From JBJYKD01 sp049310025 (GTDB lineage Bacteria > Bacillota > Thermosediminibacteria > Thermosediminibacterales > Tepidanaerobacteraceae): a stretch of 34,259 bases of DNA. Of the stretch, positions 19,681 to 28,561 are shown in pieces (positions within the stretch are counted from its first letter, which is position 1; every line of letters begins with the position of its first letter). Under the pieces are notes generated by a model. It was not told the DNA's origin. It worked only from the letters and a program-made list of their open reading frames with translations, and made no database searches. The stretch covers positions 1 to 34,259 of the forward strand of contig NZ_JBJYKD010000031.1 in the NCBI RefSeq assembly GCF_049310025.1. Direction: 5' to 3'. Both the position numbers and the translations under genes were made by a program.

Positions 19681-21407
19681 ACTTGCTTCACCTCCCGGGC
19701 CATAAAATCAGCTATGTTTAATACCGAAAGAAAATTGCCAACATTACCAGAAGCAAGAAACATTTCAAATAAATCCTCTGCCAGTTTTGTAATTAGCTCC
19801 TTTTTTTCATCATCCCCAAGTAACATACAGGACCTGTTAAGGAGCCTTTTTATCTCTAACTCAACTATCTTTTTATCGTTAAATAAACCGCTGTCATCAA
19901 CCAGCTTCAAAAACTCAATATTCAGGTTCTTTATAAATTTGTTGGAAAATTTACCGCTCCGCAAACTATTGTAGATGTTTGAAATTATATCCGTAACCCA
20001 CTTTTCACCAACTTTCCACTTAAAAACAGCTTTATTGATTTCACCGGATCTTTTTAAAACGGCTATGCCAAAAGCATCTTTTTCTCCGCCATTTATTTCT
20101 TTTGCTTCTTTTTCCATCTTTCTGGCCCATTTCAGCACTTCTGAAAGGGGAGTCTTTATGTGGGCTATTGCCACCCCCGCCGAAAAGGTAAACTCTTCAT
20201 CGGCATATTCAGACAGGTCAATTCTGCCAAATTCCTCCCTCAGGTCTTTCATTATTTTAAAAAGATAATTTAAGTTTATAAAGCCCAGGAAATCTTCTCC
20301 CCCGGCATAAACGGTATGTCCCCTAGGCTCGACAATAATATTCCGGGTGACCTGATCGGCGAATTCCCCCAGTTTTCTAGTAAGGGCCTTATGATAGTTC
20401 TTCAGGGAGACGCCATTTTTAAGATCCGGCCCGGAAACTTTTTCTCCCATGTTGTCTCCGTCAAATAATAGCACGGCGTAATAGGGAGAAAAAGAAATAT
20501 TCTTTTCCTTTAATGCCCCATAAATTTTCTTCGCATTTTCCTTTTCTTCATCAGTCAGGTCCTCGGCCGGTTTGCGCCCACTTTTTAAATCAAAAATAGC
20601 CTGTTCACCAATTCTTTGTGGAATATTGACACCGTCCTTTTTAAGTTCATCCAAAGCATCCAAAAGGGCTATTTTTGCAGTAGAAGGAAAGTCTTTCTCA
20701 AAACCCTCAGTAAAGTATTTTTCAGCTACCCTTTTTGTAAAACACACCCCGCAAAGGCCTTCCCCCGGCTGCAGATGTTTTAGTTCCACATTTTTAAATT
20801 CATTATATTCAAGTATGCAGACGTTTTTGGAGAAAAGTTTTTTATAAACGTTTTTTTCGTTTTTGCTTTCTTCCCTGGTTTTGCGATAGAATTTAACATT
20901 TCTCTCCCCGCAAATAGAACACTTTCGGCCTGTCTCCTCCAGCTGCTCAAAGCTGCGGGTATTCTTGATGGCTCCCAGCAGGCTTTCTAATTTTTTATAA
21001 CTCTTCTGATAATCTTTTTCCTCAAAAGGCAAAATAACCCATTGAATGGATAGTTGTTTGGTTACCTGCTCATCAAAACCCTGCGGTTTCTCAAGCCCTA
21101 GTTTATTTAATGCTTCATCTGCAATTTTTTTAAATTCCAATCGTATACATTCCTCTAACTTTTTTCCAATTACCCTTGAGTTAGTTACAGGCTCATCTAC
21201 TATGGCTATGAAGCGATTGGGTACAAATTTATTTTTTATATCAGGAAAAACAATTTCACTTTCGGCTTCGTCTAACAGCTTTTGAGCCCCCGTCCGGCAC
21301 AGATGAGAAAGTATATAACTCCCTGCATACAAATCCTGGGTTTTTCTGGCCTGGGCAATAAAAGACTGTACAGGTCCAACACTAAATAACAACAAAGATT
21401 GATTCAT
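19671..21407 (-). CDS. cas10: Cas10/Cmr2, cyclic oligoadenylate synthetase, no HD domain
   Basis: The 578-aa protein starts directly with LLLFSVGPVQSFIAQARKTQ and DLYAGSYILS, the part that follows the HD nuclease in longer Cmr2 proteins, so the HD domain is absent. A Zn site is formed by CSIC (163-166) and CGVC (219-222). The Palm domain has FDGDNMG at 315-321 and YAGGEDFLGF at 367-376. The usual GGDD is GGED here, a mild change like that between GGDEF and GGEEF enzymes. It should sense target RNA and make cyclic oligoadenylate for the two CARF effectors. Single-stranded DNA cutting by HD is not expected. It starts 21 bases after cmr1. Confidence 0.92.
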   Translation of the reverse strand: MNQSLLLFSVGPVQSFIAQARKTQDLYAGSYILSHLCRTGAQKLLDEAESEIVFPDIKNKFVPNRFIAIVDEPVTNSRVIGKKLEECIRLEFKKIADEALNKLGLEKPQGFDEQVTKQLSIQWVILPFEEKDYQKSYKKLESLLGAIKNTRSFEQLEETGRKCSICGERNVKFYRKTREESKNEKNVYKKLFSKNVCILEYNEFKNVELKHLQPGEGLCGVCFTKRVAEKYFTEGFEKDFPSTAKIALLDALDELKKDGVNIPQRIGEQAIFDLKSGRKPAEDLTDEEKENAKKIYGALKEKNISFSPYYAVLLFDGDNMGEKVSGPDLKNGVSLKNYHKALTRKLGEFADQVTRNIIVEPRGHTVYAGGEDFLGFINLNYLFKIMKDLREEFGRIDLSEYADEEFTFSAGVAIAHIKTPLSEVLKWARKMEKEAKEINGGEKDAFGIAVLKRSGEINKAVFKWKVGEKWVTDIISNIYNSLRSGKFSNKFIKNLNIEFLKLVDDSGLFNDKKIVELEIKRLLNRSCMLLGDDEKKELITKLAEDLFEMFLASGNVGNFLSVLNIADFMAREVKQVCL

Positions 21408-21428
21408 TACCTTATCCCCCTCGCTGCA

Positions 21429-22588
21429 CTACTTCTGAGGATATACCTGAACTCCATCCGCAAACCGCTTAATGAAGTTGAGGATAACATTATAATTCAC
21501 ATTTGTATCAACAATATGGCTCCCCCGTCCTGTTATTTTTATCCTTTCACCCGGTGGTAAGAATTGAGCAGTCAGCAAAGTAAGGACAGCTGCACAGCCG
21601 TCTTTTAGTTCCTGGATGTGGATAAACAGAGGGCTGGCCCGTCTATTTTTATTTTCGGGGGCTATTCTTACATTTTCCCCCGTTGAAAAATGATAGTTGT
21701 GAGGCAGCCCGAAAATAACTCGTTCCGGATGAGTATCAGGCTTGTTACCCTGCGCCACCTTTATGATTAGGTCGTGGTCATCTTTAAAAATCTGTAGTGC
21801 AGTTTCACCCCAGGGTAGAATATGTTTGCCTCCTCTATTCCTACCATAACTGCGATATCTAATCATTTCTCTTCCAATTTCATCAAGCAGTTTTAAAGAG
21901 TCAATGTTCCTGTTAATAATGGTTACATTTGTATGCTCACTAAAGGCAGAATACTGTGGCAATTCGTTAGATAAAGGACCCAGTTCCCCTATAAAATTTT
22001 TGATCCTGTCCTCGAGTTCATCAACCGTTCTGGGCGCAACCCAGACTTCCCGGTCATCTTCCGTTAGTGATTGAAGATTTACCGAACCGAATCCTTTTCG
22101 AGAACGCGAGCCGAGTCCGCCAAATAGGCCTAATGCAATCAAAGAACGTTTAAGCAACAATCTCTCTTCATCCGAAACATCGGATTTTAAAATCAATGAG
22201 ACTGCAAAAGTGTTACCCTGCCTTATATATGATCTAGTATTTTCAACCTGCCTGTTAAGTCCGTTCCAGCTTATAACTCCATACCCCAGGTATGCGATAC
22301 CATCTTTATCCCACCTTTCCCCTGCTTTTGCTATACGGCTATCACCAAGCCGGTGCTCAATCTTCAATGAAAACCTGGATTTCCCTGTATCAATGCTGCC
22401 AAACAGCTGCTTTTCTGCATTTTTTACTTTTTCCAGTTTATTATCAAAATACGGCAAGGCAGTGGCCCTAAACCAAAAGCGAAGCACACCCTAAAGGAAG
22501 GAGGACGCAATTCAGCCAAATCTTTTTGATCGGCTCCCGCCATAAACATAGGTGTTACTATTTTATATCTAGCATTAATAATACTCAT
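21429..22588 (-). pseudogene. cmr1: cmr1 (Cas7-type RAMP), frameshifted near the start
   Basis: The true start is the ATG at 22588 after AGGAGGGAATC. The first frame reads MSIINARYKIVTPMFMAGAD and then ELRPPSFR, the usual Cmr1 N-terminus. At about 22490-22500 one base is missing, and the frame moves to VLRFWFRATALPYF, then ALGLFGGLGSRSRKGFGSV and on to 21429. TTTAGGG where TTTAAGGG would restore SFKGVLRFW shows the likely loss. Cmr1 binds the 3' end of the crRNA and target. An internal ATG (22487) could give a 352-aa protein lacking the first strand. Its loss may leave a partly active complex. It is the first gene of the operon. Confidence 0.85.
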
Positions 22589-22789
22589 GATTCCCTCCTG
22601 TGAATTGGCTTTTTTTAGGTTAAAAAAATCTCGTTTTTTTTATTCTACTTTCGTCAATTTTTTCCTGCCATAAAATAAAAATATTGCTATGATTTTTTAG
22701 ACATTTGTTGCTACGCATATATTGCTTCATATTTATCCCATATTTTTACATTAAGTATGGGCCTAGTTTTTTATTTCTTTTTTACGGAA
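22589..22789 (-). promoter_or_regulatory. AT-rich upstream region of the cmr operon
   Basis: This very AT-rich region separates the trailer of array 2 from cmr1. On the minus strand, CCCATA and TATGGG flank a 13-base loop (about 22736-22760) and could be a weak terminator for array 2. TTGACG followed by A-rich sequence lies about 75 bases before cmr1. No firm -10 box can be named. Since array 2 and the cmr operon are on the same strand, read-through is possible. Confidence 0.35.
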
Positions 22790-23557
22790 CATTATTTTCA
22801 GGATAGGCAAGCTAGTAACGCCGGAAACCTGTCCAGAATTTCCTCCATTACTTCCGCGTTTCAATCCCTTATAGGCAGGCTAGTAACCTGCTTTCTTATA
22901 TGAAAATGGGAGGGGAAAAGGGAGGGTTTCAATCCCTTATAGGCAGGCTAGTAACCGCGTGGGAGAAGTCCTGGAAGGTCAGGACTTTCCTGGTTTCAAT
23001 CCCTTATAGGCAGGCTAGTAACCGGGAAGAGGAGGACAAGATGATTCGACTGTTTATCAAGTTTCAATCCCTTATAGGCAGGCTAGTAACCAGTATCGGA
23101 GGCTTCGAGTGGAAGTCTCCGATATAGTTTCAATCCCTTATAGGCAGGCTAGTAACCTCTAGACCCCCTTGATGAATCGGCGAGATCTTCTATGGTTTCA
23201 ATCCCTTATAGGCAGGCTAGTAACCGTTAATCAGGCGAGCTTTCATTTCAATCCCTCCAAGGTTTCAATCCCTTATAGGCAGGCTAGTAACCCCGAAGTG
23301 TTTCGATTGTTTGGTACCACTGTTATCCGTTTCAATCCCTTATAGGCAGGCTAGTAACCTATCCTGCAACAACCGTAGTGGTTGCAGGATATTTAGTTTC
23401 AATCCCTTATAGGCAGGCTAGTAACCGGATTTCTCCGGGCCACCCTCCCCTTATAGGTAGACGTTTCAATCCCTTATAGGCAGGCTAGTAACTCAGCGCC
23501 TACGACGAGTACATTCTGGTTAGTACAGTTTCAATCCCTTATAGGCAGGCTAGTAAC
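22790..23557 (-). CRISPR. CRISPR array 2 (11 full repeats plus one degenerate)
   Basis: On the plus strand the 30-bp repeat begins GTTTCAATCC, continues CTTATAGGCA and ends GGCTAGTAAC. Full copies start at 22858, 22926, 22993, 23061, 23127, 23195, 23262, 23329, 23396, 23463 and 23528. A decayed copy lies at 22790-22819 (only its right half is conserved). Spacers are 35-38 bases. The complement ends in ATTGAAAC, so the crRNA strand is minus and the leader is on the right, next to the arm; the decayed copy at the left end agrees. The repeat differs from that of array 1 at 5 of 30 positions, so one processing enzyme could serve both. Confidence 0.97.
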
Positions 23558-23594
23558 CTGTATCCTTTTCCTTCTATACTCACATTTCTATCAT

Positions 23595-23690
23595 GTTTCA
23601 ACGAACTAATCTTGAATTTCCCTCAAGTATCGGTTTCCTGATTACCATTAAAGCAGCCTAATCATTCATTGCAAAGGAGGTGTTTTCAAG
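23595..23690. promoter_or_regulatory. Arm-end intergenic region: promoter and CRISPR leader (right copy)
   Basis: This is the inverted copy of 10634-10729 with only one or two changes next to the ribosome binding site (AAAGGAGG against GGGGAGG). It begins GTTTCAACGAACTAATC and includes the CTTGA/TCAAG palindrome. It drives the 441-aa gene on the plus strand and, on the minus strand, lies at the leader side of array 2. A 37-base unit (23558-23594) separates it from the first repeat. Confidence 0.6.
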
Positions 23691-25016
23691 ATGTCGTTCG
23701 TTAATTGGGTCGAGGAAAAAGTCAATACCGAATTCGGCCCAGCAATTAAGCGATTTAATCCTGTAACAGGCGAAACTGCCTTTTTCGCTCCTCACGGAGA
23801 GCAGATTGGCAAGTCATTTATTGACCCGCTTGCGAAACGCCCAACTAAGAAAAATACTGCAGGTGAGGTAGAAACCGCTCGCAAACGAGCATTGGAACAA
23901 CTGAACAAATTCCCGCAGGAAGATGCCTTCGTTAAGTACGTTAAGGACAGTTTGGAAGAAGCTCAAACAGTGGAGCGCATCGACAATTTGATGCGCCTGC
24001 TCTCCCAACATTTTATCACCAAAGCCTTAAGTACGGCTACTGCTTCAAAATCTCAAAAAGAGGGGTCAAATATGCGAGATGAGATAAGGAAGCGTTATGA
24101 AACCGATGAGATATTCCGCAAGAAGGTTGACAAGGTTGCTAAACAATGGCAGGCATTGAGAGGTAACAGAAACTCTCTGGAAAGTTACGTGGAGGTAGTG
24201 CTCCACAACTACGAGGTATCGAAATCTATTGTTAAAGGGACATCCTTTGCCCGTTCTGACGATGAAATCCTTCAGGGACTCTTAGATTCCGTTAAGGAGG
24301 ATGTCGTGCAGAAGAATTTCAGGCGAGCTACCGCTTTGCAGAGAGAGGTTGAGGAGGGAAGCTACGACTTGGAGCGCATTAGCCGCTTCCTCGAAGATAC
24401 TTACGGGATAAAACGCCCTCCGTTTACCCCTGATGATTTTGCAAGGCTCTCTAAGGACAATAAGGAACACTACGAACCCTACCCGCCGAGCATGTACCGC
24501 GCGGTAACGTTGCAGGCCAAGGATTTGCAGGGACGGTTAAGCCAGTGGTTGAAAGAATTACCAAACGCTCTCAGCTATCGTGACCGGCTCACATACACCG
24601 CTAAGGAAAAGGTTACTAAACAGCTAACCGATATTCTCTCCATGCTAATGACTGTAGGCACTTTGGATGATGCCACAGTCGATAAGGTTTCTACCCCCAC
24701 CCGAAAACGTGACAGTGTCACATACACGCAGATGGAAATGGAAGAATTCTTCAAGCGAGGGCAGGAACTTGCCAGCAACTGGTATACCTTTATTAAGAGA
24801 GTTCAGGCTTCCGTAGAAAAGGAGAAGTTAGAAAGAAGTTACCTCTCCGGAGACTTAAAAACGTTGTCTAACGTCGCACGCTGGCAGTATCCAAATAACA
24901 TTCAACCAGACGTTGAAAAGCGTGACGATAGCGATTTCTGGAGCAACCTGTTCAGGACGCTACCGCCTAGTCACGAACTCAGTAAGCTGATTAACCAGAA
25001 AATCTTTAACGAGTAA
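23691..25016 (+). CDS. Conserved 441-aa protein of unknown function (right copy)
   Basis: It has the same length as the left copy at 9308-10633 and about 31 amino acid differences by eye, most of them mild and several grouped in residues 112-130. The high identity over 1.3 kb makes the two genes the longest stretch available for homologous recombination between the arms. ATG follows AAAGGAGGTGTTTTCAAG. The 80-aa gene follows after 10 bases, as in the left arm. No domain is recognised. Confidence 0.8.
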   Translation: MSFVNWVEEKVNTEFGPAIKRFNPVTGETAFFAPHGEQIGKSFIDPLAKRPTKKNTAGEVETARKRALEQLNKFPQEDAFVKYVKDSLEEAQTVERIDNLMRLLSQHFITKALSTATASKSQKEGSNMRDEIRKRYETDEIFRKKVDKVAKQWQALRGNRNSLESYVEVVLHNYEVSKSIVKGTSFARSDDEILQGLLDSVKEDVVQKNFRRATALQREVEEGSYDLERISRFLEDTYGIKRPPFTPDDFARLSKDNKEHYEPYPPSMYRAVTLQAKDLQGRLSQWLKELPNALSYRDRLTYTAKEKVTKQLTDILSMLMTVGTLDDATVDKVSTPTRKRDSVTYTQMEMEEFFKRGQELASNWYTFIKRVQASVEKEKLERSYLSGDLKTLSNVARWQYPNNIQPDVEKRDDSDFWSNLFRTLPPSHELSKLINQKIFNE

Positions 25017-25026
25017 CAGAAGGGAG

Positions 25027-25269
25027 ATGGATGTTATGCTACCCATTTTCTACTGGATTAAATGGAATGACCTGATGAAAGACGAACTGGCTGAGAAGTT
25101 ATCTCAAACCTGTTTCGGAAATTTTGGGTACGACTTTATCTGCGCCTTTGGTGACAACGAGTGGCAAGCTCTCCGCCATTGTCCATTGGGAATGCAGTGC
25201 TGTGAAGCAACGTACCACTACGAGCTAGTACCTCGCCACATTAAAAAGCAACTGGAGAATGCCGGATAA
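25027..25269 (+). CDS. Conserved 80-aa Cys-containing protein (right copy)
   Basis: Close copy of 9055-9297 with about five differences (for example FICAF for FLCAF). All cysteines are kept. Here the stop codon is followed after 13 bases by the 28-aa peptide, showing the ancestral order without the inserted genes of the left arm. Confidence 0.75.
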   Translation: MDVMLPIFYWIKWNDLMKDELAEKLSQTCFGNFGYDFICAFGDNEWQALRHCPLGMQCCEATYHYELVPRHIKKQLENAG

Positions 25270-25282
25270 GGAGGTGCCAGGA

Positions 25283-25369
25283 ATGTTCTGGGTTATCTGG
25301 TCGCTGGTAACTTTGTCAGTAGTAGCAAACGGCTATCTTTACTTGAAAGAAAGTAAAATCACAAGTTAG
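25283..25369 (+). CDS. 28-aa hydrophobic peptide (right copy)
   Basis: The frame reads MFWVIWSLVTLSVVANGYLY and ends LKESKITS. AAGGAGGTGCCAGG lies at ideal distance. Against the left copy, the changes (L to V, I to V, G to A, F to L, T to I) keep a single hydrophobic helix, as expected for a translated membrane peptide. Function unknown. Confidence 0.65.
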   Translation: MFWVIWSLVTLSVVANGYLYLKESKITS

Positions 25370-25395
25370 CACGTGAAAATATCGCTGCATTAACG

Positions 25396-25449
25396 TTTAT
25401 AAGCCTCTATGCACCTCGGGTCTTTTTTCGTCAACTATTTTTATACGTG
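25396..25449 (+). promoter_or_regulatory. Conserved upstream region, motif A copy
   Basis: TTTATAAGCCTCTATGCACC, then TCTTTTTTCGTCAACTA and TTTTTATACGTGG, ahead of the right DUF5659-like gene. It matches 7783-7840 almost base for base although it lies outside any gene, so it is under selection or recently copied. Confidence 0.5.
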
Positions 25450-25488
25450 GAATTAAAAACCAACTTAAATCAAGGGGGTTTGATAGCT

Positions 25489-25809
25489 TTGAAACGAGAG
25501 CCTTTCTACACGAAGGACTTGCACTTCGCCGCTTACCTCCTGCTGGAAGGGTACCAGCCAGAAATTAAGGTGCCCTTCCAGGGAGCGAAAAAAGTAATGT
25601 TCCTTTACCCAGAAACGGACTTCTCTACCCTGCGGGACTTGCGGACAAGGTTCGAGGGTGACAAGAACCTGACCGTGAACCTGTTCGATTACGTCAGAGC
25701 GATGCGGGAGCTTGGCGACCGCATTAGCTACATCAAACGAGAGACATTGAAGAAGGAGGCTGGTCAAAATGACCGTAACGAGGCTACTGGACAGCAACCC
25801 ACCATCTAG
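25489..25809 (+). CDS. DUF5659-like protein (right copy)
   Basis: TTG at 25489 follows AAGGGGGTTTGATAGC and gives 106 aa beginning (M)KREPFYTKDLHFAAYLLLE. It is closely similar to the left copy until KKEAGQND, after which the ends differ because each runs into a different replication gene. It overlaps that gene by 41 bases. Confidence 0.7.
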   Translation: MKREPFYTKDLHFAAYLLLEGYQPEIKVPFQGAKKVMFLYPETDFSTLRDLRTRFEGDKNLTVNLFDYVRAMRELGDRISYIKRETLKKEAGQNDRNEATGQQPTI

Positions 25810-27847
25810 CCACGGTTGGGCAATCCACTTCGCAAAGGTAGCCCACCCTGAACCCTACCGGGAGTTTTACGAGCCGCACTTTCCGGAGATAGCCGGAAGG
25901 GAGCCTGACAGCAACGGGTTTATCTCCGTCCGCTGCCTGAACGCTCTAAACCACCAGCACGGGGACAAGAAGCCGTCCGCTGCGGTCAACGTTAAAAGCG
26001 GCGTCTACCACTGCTCGGTTTGCGGCAGCTTCTCCCCTTTCCGCTTCCTCACGGAAATCCTCGGGCTGCCGAAAGACGAGGCGAGCTTTACCCTTGACCA
26101 GTACCGTTTTGAACTGCGATTTGAAGACAAACCAGCTTTTGAAAAGGTGGACAACTACAGTAGCGCCTTTGTCATCCCGCCGAAAGGTTTCAACGAGTAC
26201 GCCAGCGAAGCCGCTAAAAGGCTCTCCCCGGATTTGGAAATCGTGCAGGAATACCTGGCCGCGCGAGGTATCAACTACGAACTCTTGACCCGCTACCGCT
26301 GGGGCTACGTTCCAGAAGGTTTTGTCCCCGGGCAAGAGGAGTGCATCGTTGTTCCTTTTATCGTCAACGGGCAAGTTGTCGGTATTCGCGGCCGGGCTAG
26401 AGATGGCCGCAAAGGTGGAGCTAAGGGTTCCCGTTTCGTCCTTTGGAACCTGGACGCTCTGGAAGGCCACGACCAGGCGGTGATTGTAGAGGGCGAGAGC
26501 GACGCCTTGCGGACTATCCAGGCGCTGGAAAGCTGCGGGGTTGACGTGCCGGTCTTGAGCGTTCCCGGAGCTACCTTCCGTCGGGAGTGGGAGCGGGAAT
26601 TTCAAGGCATCCACACGGTCTACCTCATCCCTCAAGCTGACGACCCGTCGTGGAACAACTTTGTCGCTAACGCCGTTAAAGTCCTGGGAGACTACCGCTG
26701 CGTTGTGGTTAAGCTCCCCTGGAAGCGGGGCGAGGCCGGAAAAGACGTGTGCGACTGGCTCCGCCTCCATAGCGACGCGGAACTGGCCGAGCTAATCCCC
26801 TGGCGGAAAACAAGGAGCTTTTTTACCACCCACGAAGAAATGCTGGAACTGGCCGAGCAGGAGATACCGTGGCTTATCAATGGTTTGATTGCCAGGGGCG
26901 ATAAGGTTTTGGTCGGCGGGCCGCAAAAGGCCATGAAAACCTTCTTCATCCTCAACCTGATTCGGGCGGCGGTCAGCGGAGAGGATTTCCTTGAATACCC
27001 TGGCTGGAGCGTCCGCAGGCCGTGCAAGGTTCTCTGCGTCGAAGAGGAGGGCTCTCCCGTCGCCTTCGCGAGAAGAATAAAGCGCCTGCTGAGCGACATT
27101 CCTCCGGATAGCGTCCGCTGGGTGCACCGCCAGGGCGTGAAGCTTGATAACCCCTACTGGGTGGACAAATTGGTCGAGGTCTGCGAGGATTACCAGCCCG
27201 ACCTGATTATTTTCGACCCGCTCCAGAGGATTCACAGCAAGGTTGAGGACCGGGCCTGGGAAATGGGCGAGGTGTGGGACCGCCTGCACGAGCTTGTCCT
27301 GCGGTTCCCTGACGCGGCGGTATTGGTTGTCCACCACTTCGGCAAGCGCCAAGGTGTAGACACCGGTTGGGACGCCTTCCGGGGTTCCAGCCGGAGCAGC
27401 GGGGAAGCTGACGTGGGCATTTTCCTGGAAAAAACGGACAAAACCAACGAAGCCACCGGCGACCGCATCCTTCTCTTGAGACTGGACGGTAGAGACATCC
27501 CTCCGCTGACCGACTCACGCGGGAGGGTCACGGACAGGGCCATCGAGGTTTACGTCAACCAGGAAACCTTCAAGATGACGACCTCCGGATTTGTGATGAG
27601 GGTCGAGGACACTTCTACCCGCGGCAAAGTGCTGGAACTCATTAAGCAAAGCGGCGAGGGCGGCATAGCCTTCAAAGAGATTGTCCAGGAACTCGGAGTG
27701 AGCGAGGAAACCGTCCGGCGCTACATCCGCGAGCTTCAGGACAGGAACATGCCCGTGACGGAGGAAGGCGGTAAGGGGCAAAAACCCAAAATCTACCGCT
27801 GGGTCGGTAAGCAGGAGAAAGAAACAGCGGCAACCGAAACTGCGTAA
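25769..27847 (+). CDS. CHC2-TOPRIM-RepA replication protein with C-terminal wHTH (right)
   Basis: Domains in order: a CHC2-like zinc finger at about 50-95 (Cys56, His62 or His64, Cys82, Cys85); a TOPRIM part with VIVEGESDALRTI at 238-250 and a DD pair at 291-292; a RecA/RepA-type helicase with Walker A GGPQKAMKT at 383-391, Walker B LIIFDPLQR at 479-487 and VVHHFGKR at 520-527; and a winged helix at about 617-665. This order is usual for plasmid and phage primase-helicases. The gene is clearly richer in GC than its neighbours and than the CRISPR island, a sign of separate origin. It stands where the left arm has an unrelated 816-aa protein. A repeat-rich region follows. Confidence 0.85.
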   Translation: MTVTRLLDSNPPSSHGWAIHFAKVAHPEPYREFYEPHFPEIAGREPDSNGFISVRCLNALNHQHGDKKPSAAVNVKSGVYHCSVCGSFSPFRFLTEILGLPKDEASFTLDQYRFELRFEDKPAFEKVDNYSSAFVIPPKGFNEYASEAAKRLSPDLEIVQEYLAARGINYELLTRYRWGYVPEGFVPGQEECIVVPFIVNGQVVGIRGRARDGRKGGAKGSRFVLWNLDALEGHDQAVIVEGESDALRTIQALESCGVDVPVLSVPGATFRREWEREFQGIHTVYLIPQADDPSWNNFVANAVKVLGDYRCVVVKLPWKRGEAGKDVCDWLRLHSDAELAELIPWRKTRSFFTTHEEMLELAEQEIPWLINGLIARGDKVLVGGPQKAMKTFFILNLIRAAVSGEDFLEYPGWSVRRPCKVLCVEEEGSPVAFARRIKRLLSDIPPDSVRWVHRQGVKLDNPYWVDKLVEVCEDYQPDLIIFDPLQRIHSKVEDRAWEMGEVWDRLHELVLRFPDAAVLVVHHFGKRQGVDTGWDAFRGSSRSSGEADVGIFLEKTDKTNEATGDRILLLRLDGRDIPPLTDSRGRVTDRAIEVYVNQETFKMTTSGFVMRVEDTSTRGKVLELIKQSGEGGIAFKEIVQELGVSEETVRRYIRELQDRNMPVTEEGGKGQKPKIYRWVGKQEKETAATETA

Positions 27848-27865
27848 GCTCCAAACCCAAGCAGA

Positions 27866-28070
27866 GTAGGCCCAAAGGCCCAAGGTATATATATACCTTT
27901 GGGCCTATGGGCCTACTTTTCTGTTTCCCAAAGGTCCAAATTTGGCCCAACGTTGGCCCAAACCTTGGCGCTACCTTTGGGCCTACTTTCGATTTTCCTT
28001 CTCTCCCGCTACTTGCGAGAATACCCCCAACTTAGACCCGCACCTGCCCAAACCGTTGGGCCTACTTGTT
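27866..28070. repeat. GGCCCAA iteron-like cluster with large palindrome, candidate origin
   Basis: Seven copies of GGCCCAA or its complement lie within about 200 bases, and GGGCCTACTT occurs three times. The left end is a near-perfect 51-base palindrome (27866-27916): GTAGGCCCAAAGGCCC, a central GGTATATATATACC, then GGGCCTATGGGCCTAC. A T run follows it, so it may also end the replication gene transcript. The place, directly after the right replication gene, mirrors the GCTAGC cluster of the left arm. Confidence 0.6.
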
Positions 28071-28127
28071 ATCTTACTTTTCCCCGCTCGCCTGGTACCA
28101 TTGGAATTGGAAAGGAGGTGATACCGG

Positions 28128-28520
28128 ATGGCCGCTGAGATTGCAGATACCCTCACTCCTGTGGAAAGGAAGCACCGAATTTCGGGAAAAGCGTGGGAGG
28201 CGGAACGGCCAATAGAGGAAGCCATGATGTTTTCCGTCCTCCTTAATGAGATTGATGAGTTCGAGTTTCAATTGGATGAGGAAGCCATAACGATGGCGTT
28301 TGCCGCCCAAAAGGGCAATGACGGCGGAGAACGCTTGGGTGACACTTACCGTTATCTTCATTACCTGAAGGCCCAGTTGGAACTCATAGACGTTGGATTG
28401 GGGATACTGGGAGAACCCCCAAACTCGGAGCTTTACAACGATGTAGCTAGCCGGCTTCGTTTATGGAGAACCATCGTCAACGCTGCGTTGGAACGAGTAA
28501 GTACGGTTGTCGCTGACTAG
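28128..28520 (+). CDS. Hypothetical helical protein, 130 aa, right arm only
   Basis: ATG follows AAAGGAGGTGATACCGG. The product looks all-helical and acidic (EEAMMFSVLLNEIDEFEFQL, later YRYLHYLKAQLELIDVGLGI), with no membrane segment or known motif. It is followed by a clear terminator. It holds the place occupied by the 78-139-aa genes in the left arm. Function unknown. Confidence 0.65.
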   Translation: MAAEIADTLTPVERKHRISGKAWEAERPIEEAMMFSVLLNEIDEFEFQLDEEAITMAFAAQKGNDGGERLGDTYRYLHYLKAQLELIDVGLGILGEPPNSELYNDVASRLRLWRTIVNAALERVSTVVAD

Positions 28521-28561
28521 GCCGGCAAACCTTTTCATGCGAAGAAGTCCTGTCAGTTAAG

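Noticed and set aside
25946..26770. Open frame of 274 codons on the minus strand inside the right replication gene
   Set aside because: It is a mirror frame of a GC-rich gene with clear domains on the other strand; it has no ribosome binding site or recognisable motif.
26792..27543. Several overlapping minus-strand frames of 100-190 codons
   Set aside because: All lie opposite the helicase part of the 692-aa protein and arise from its high GC content.
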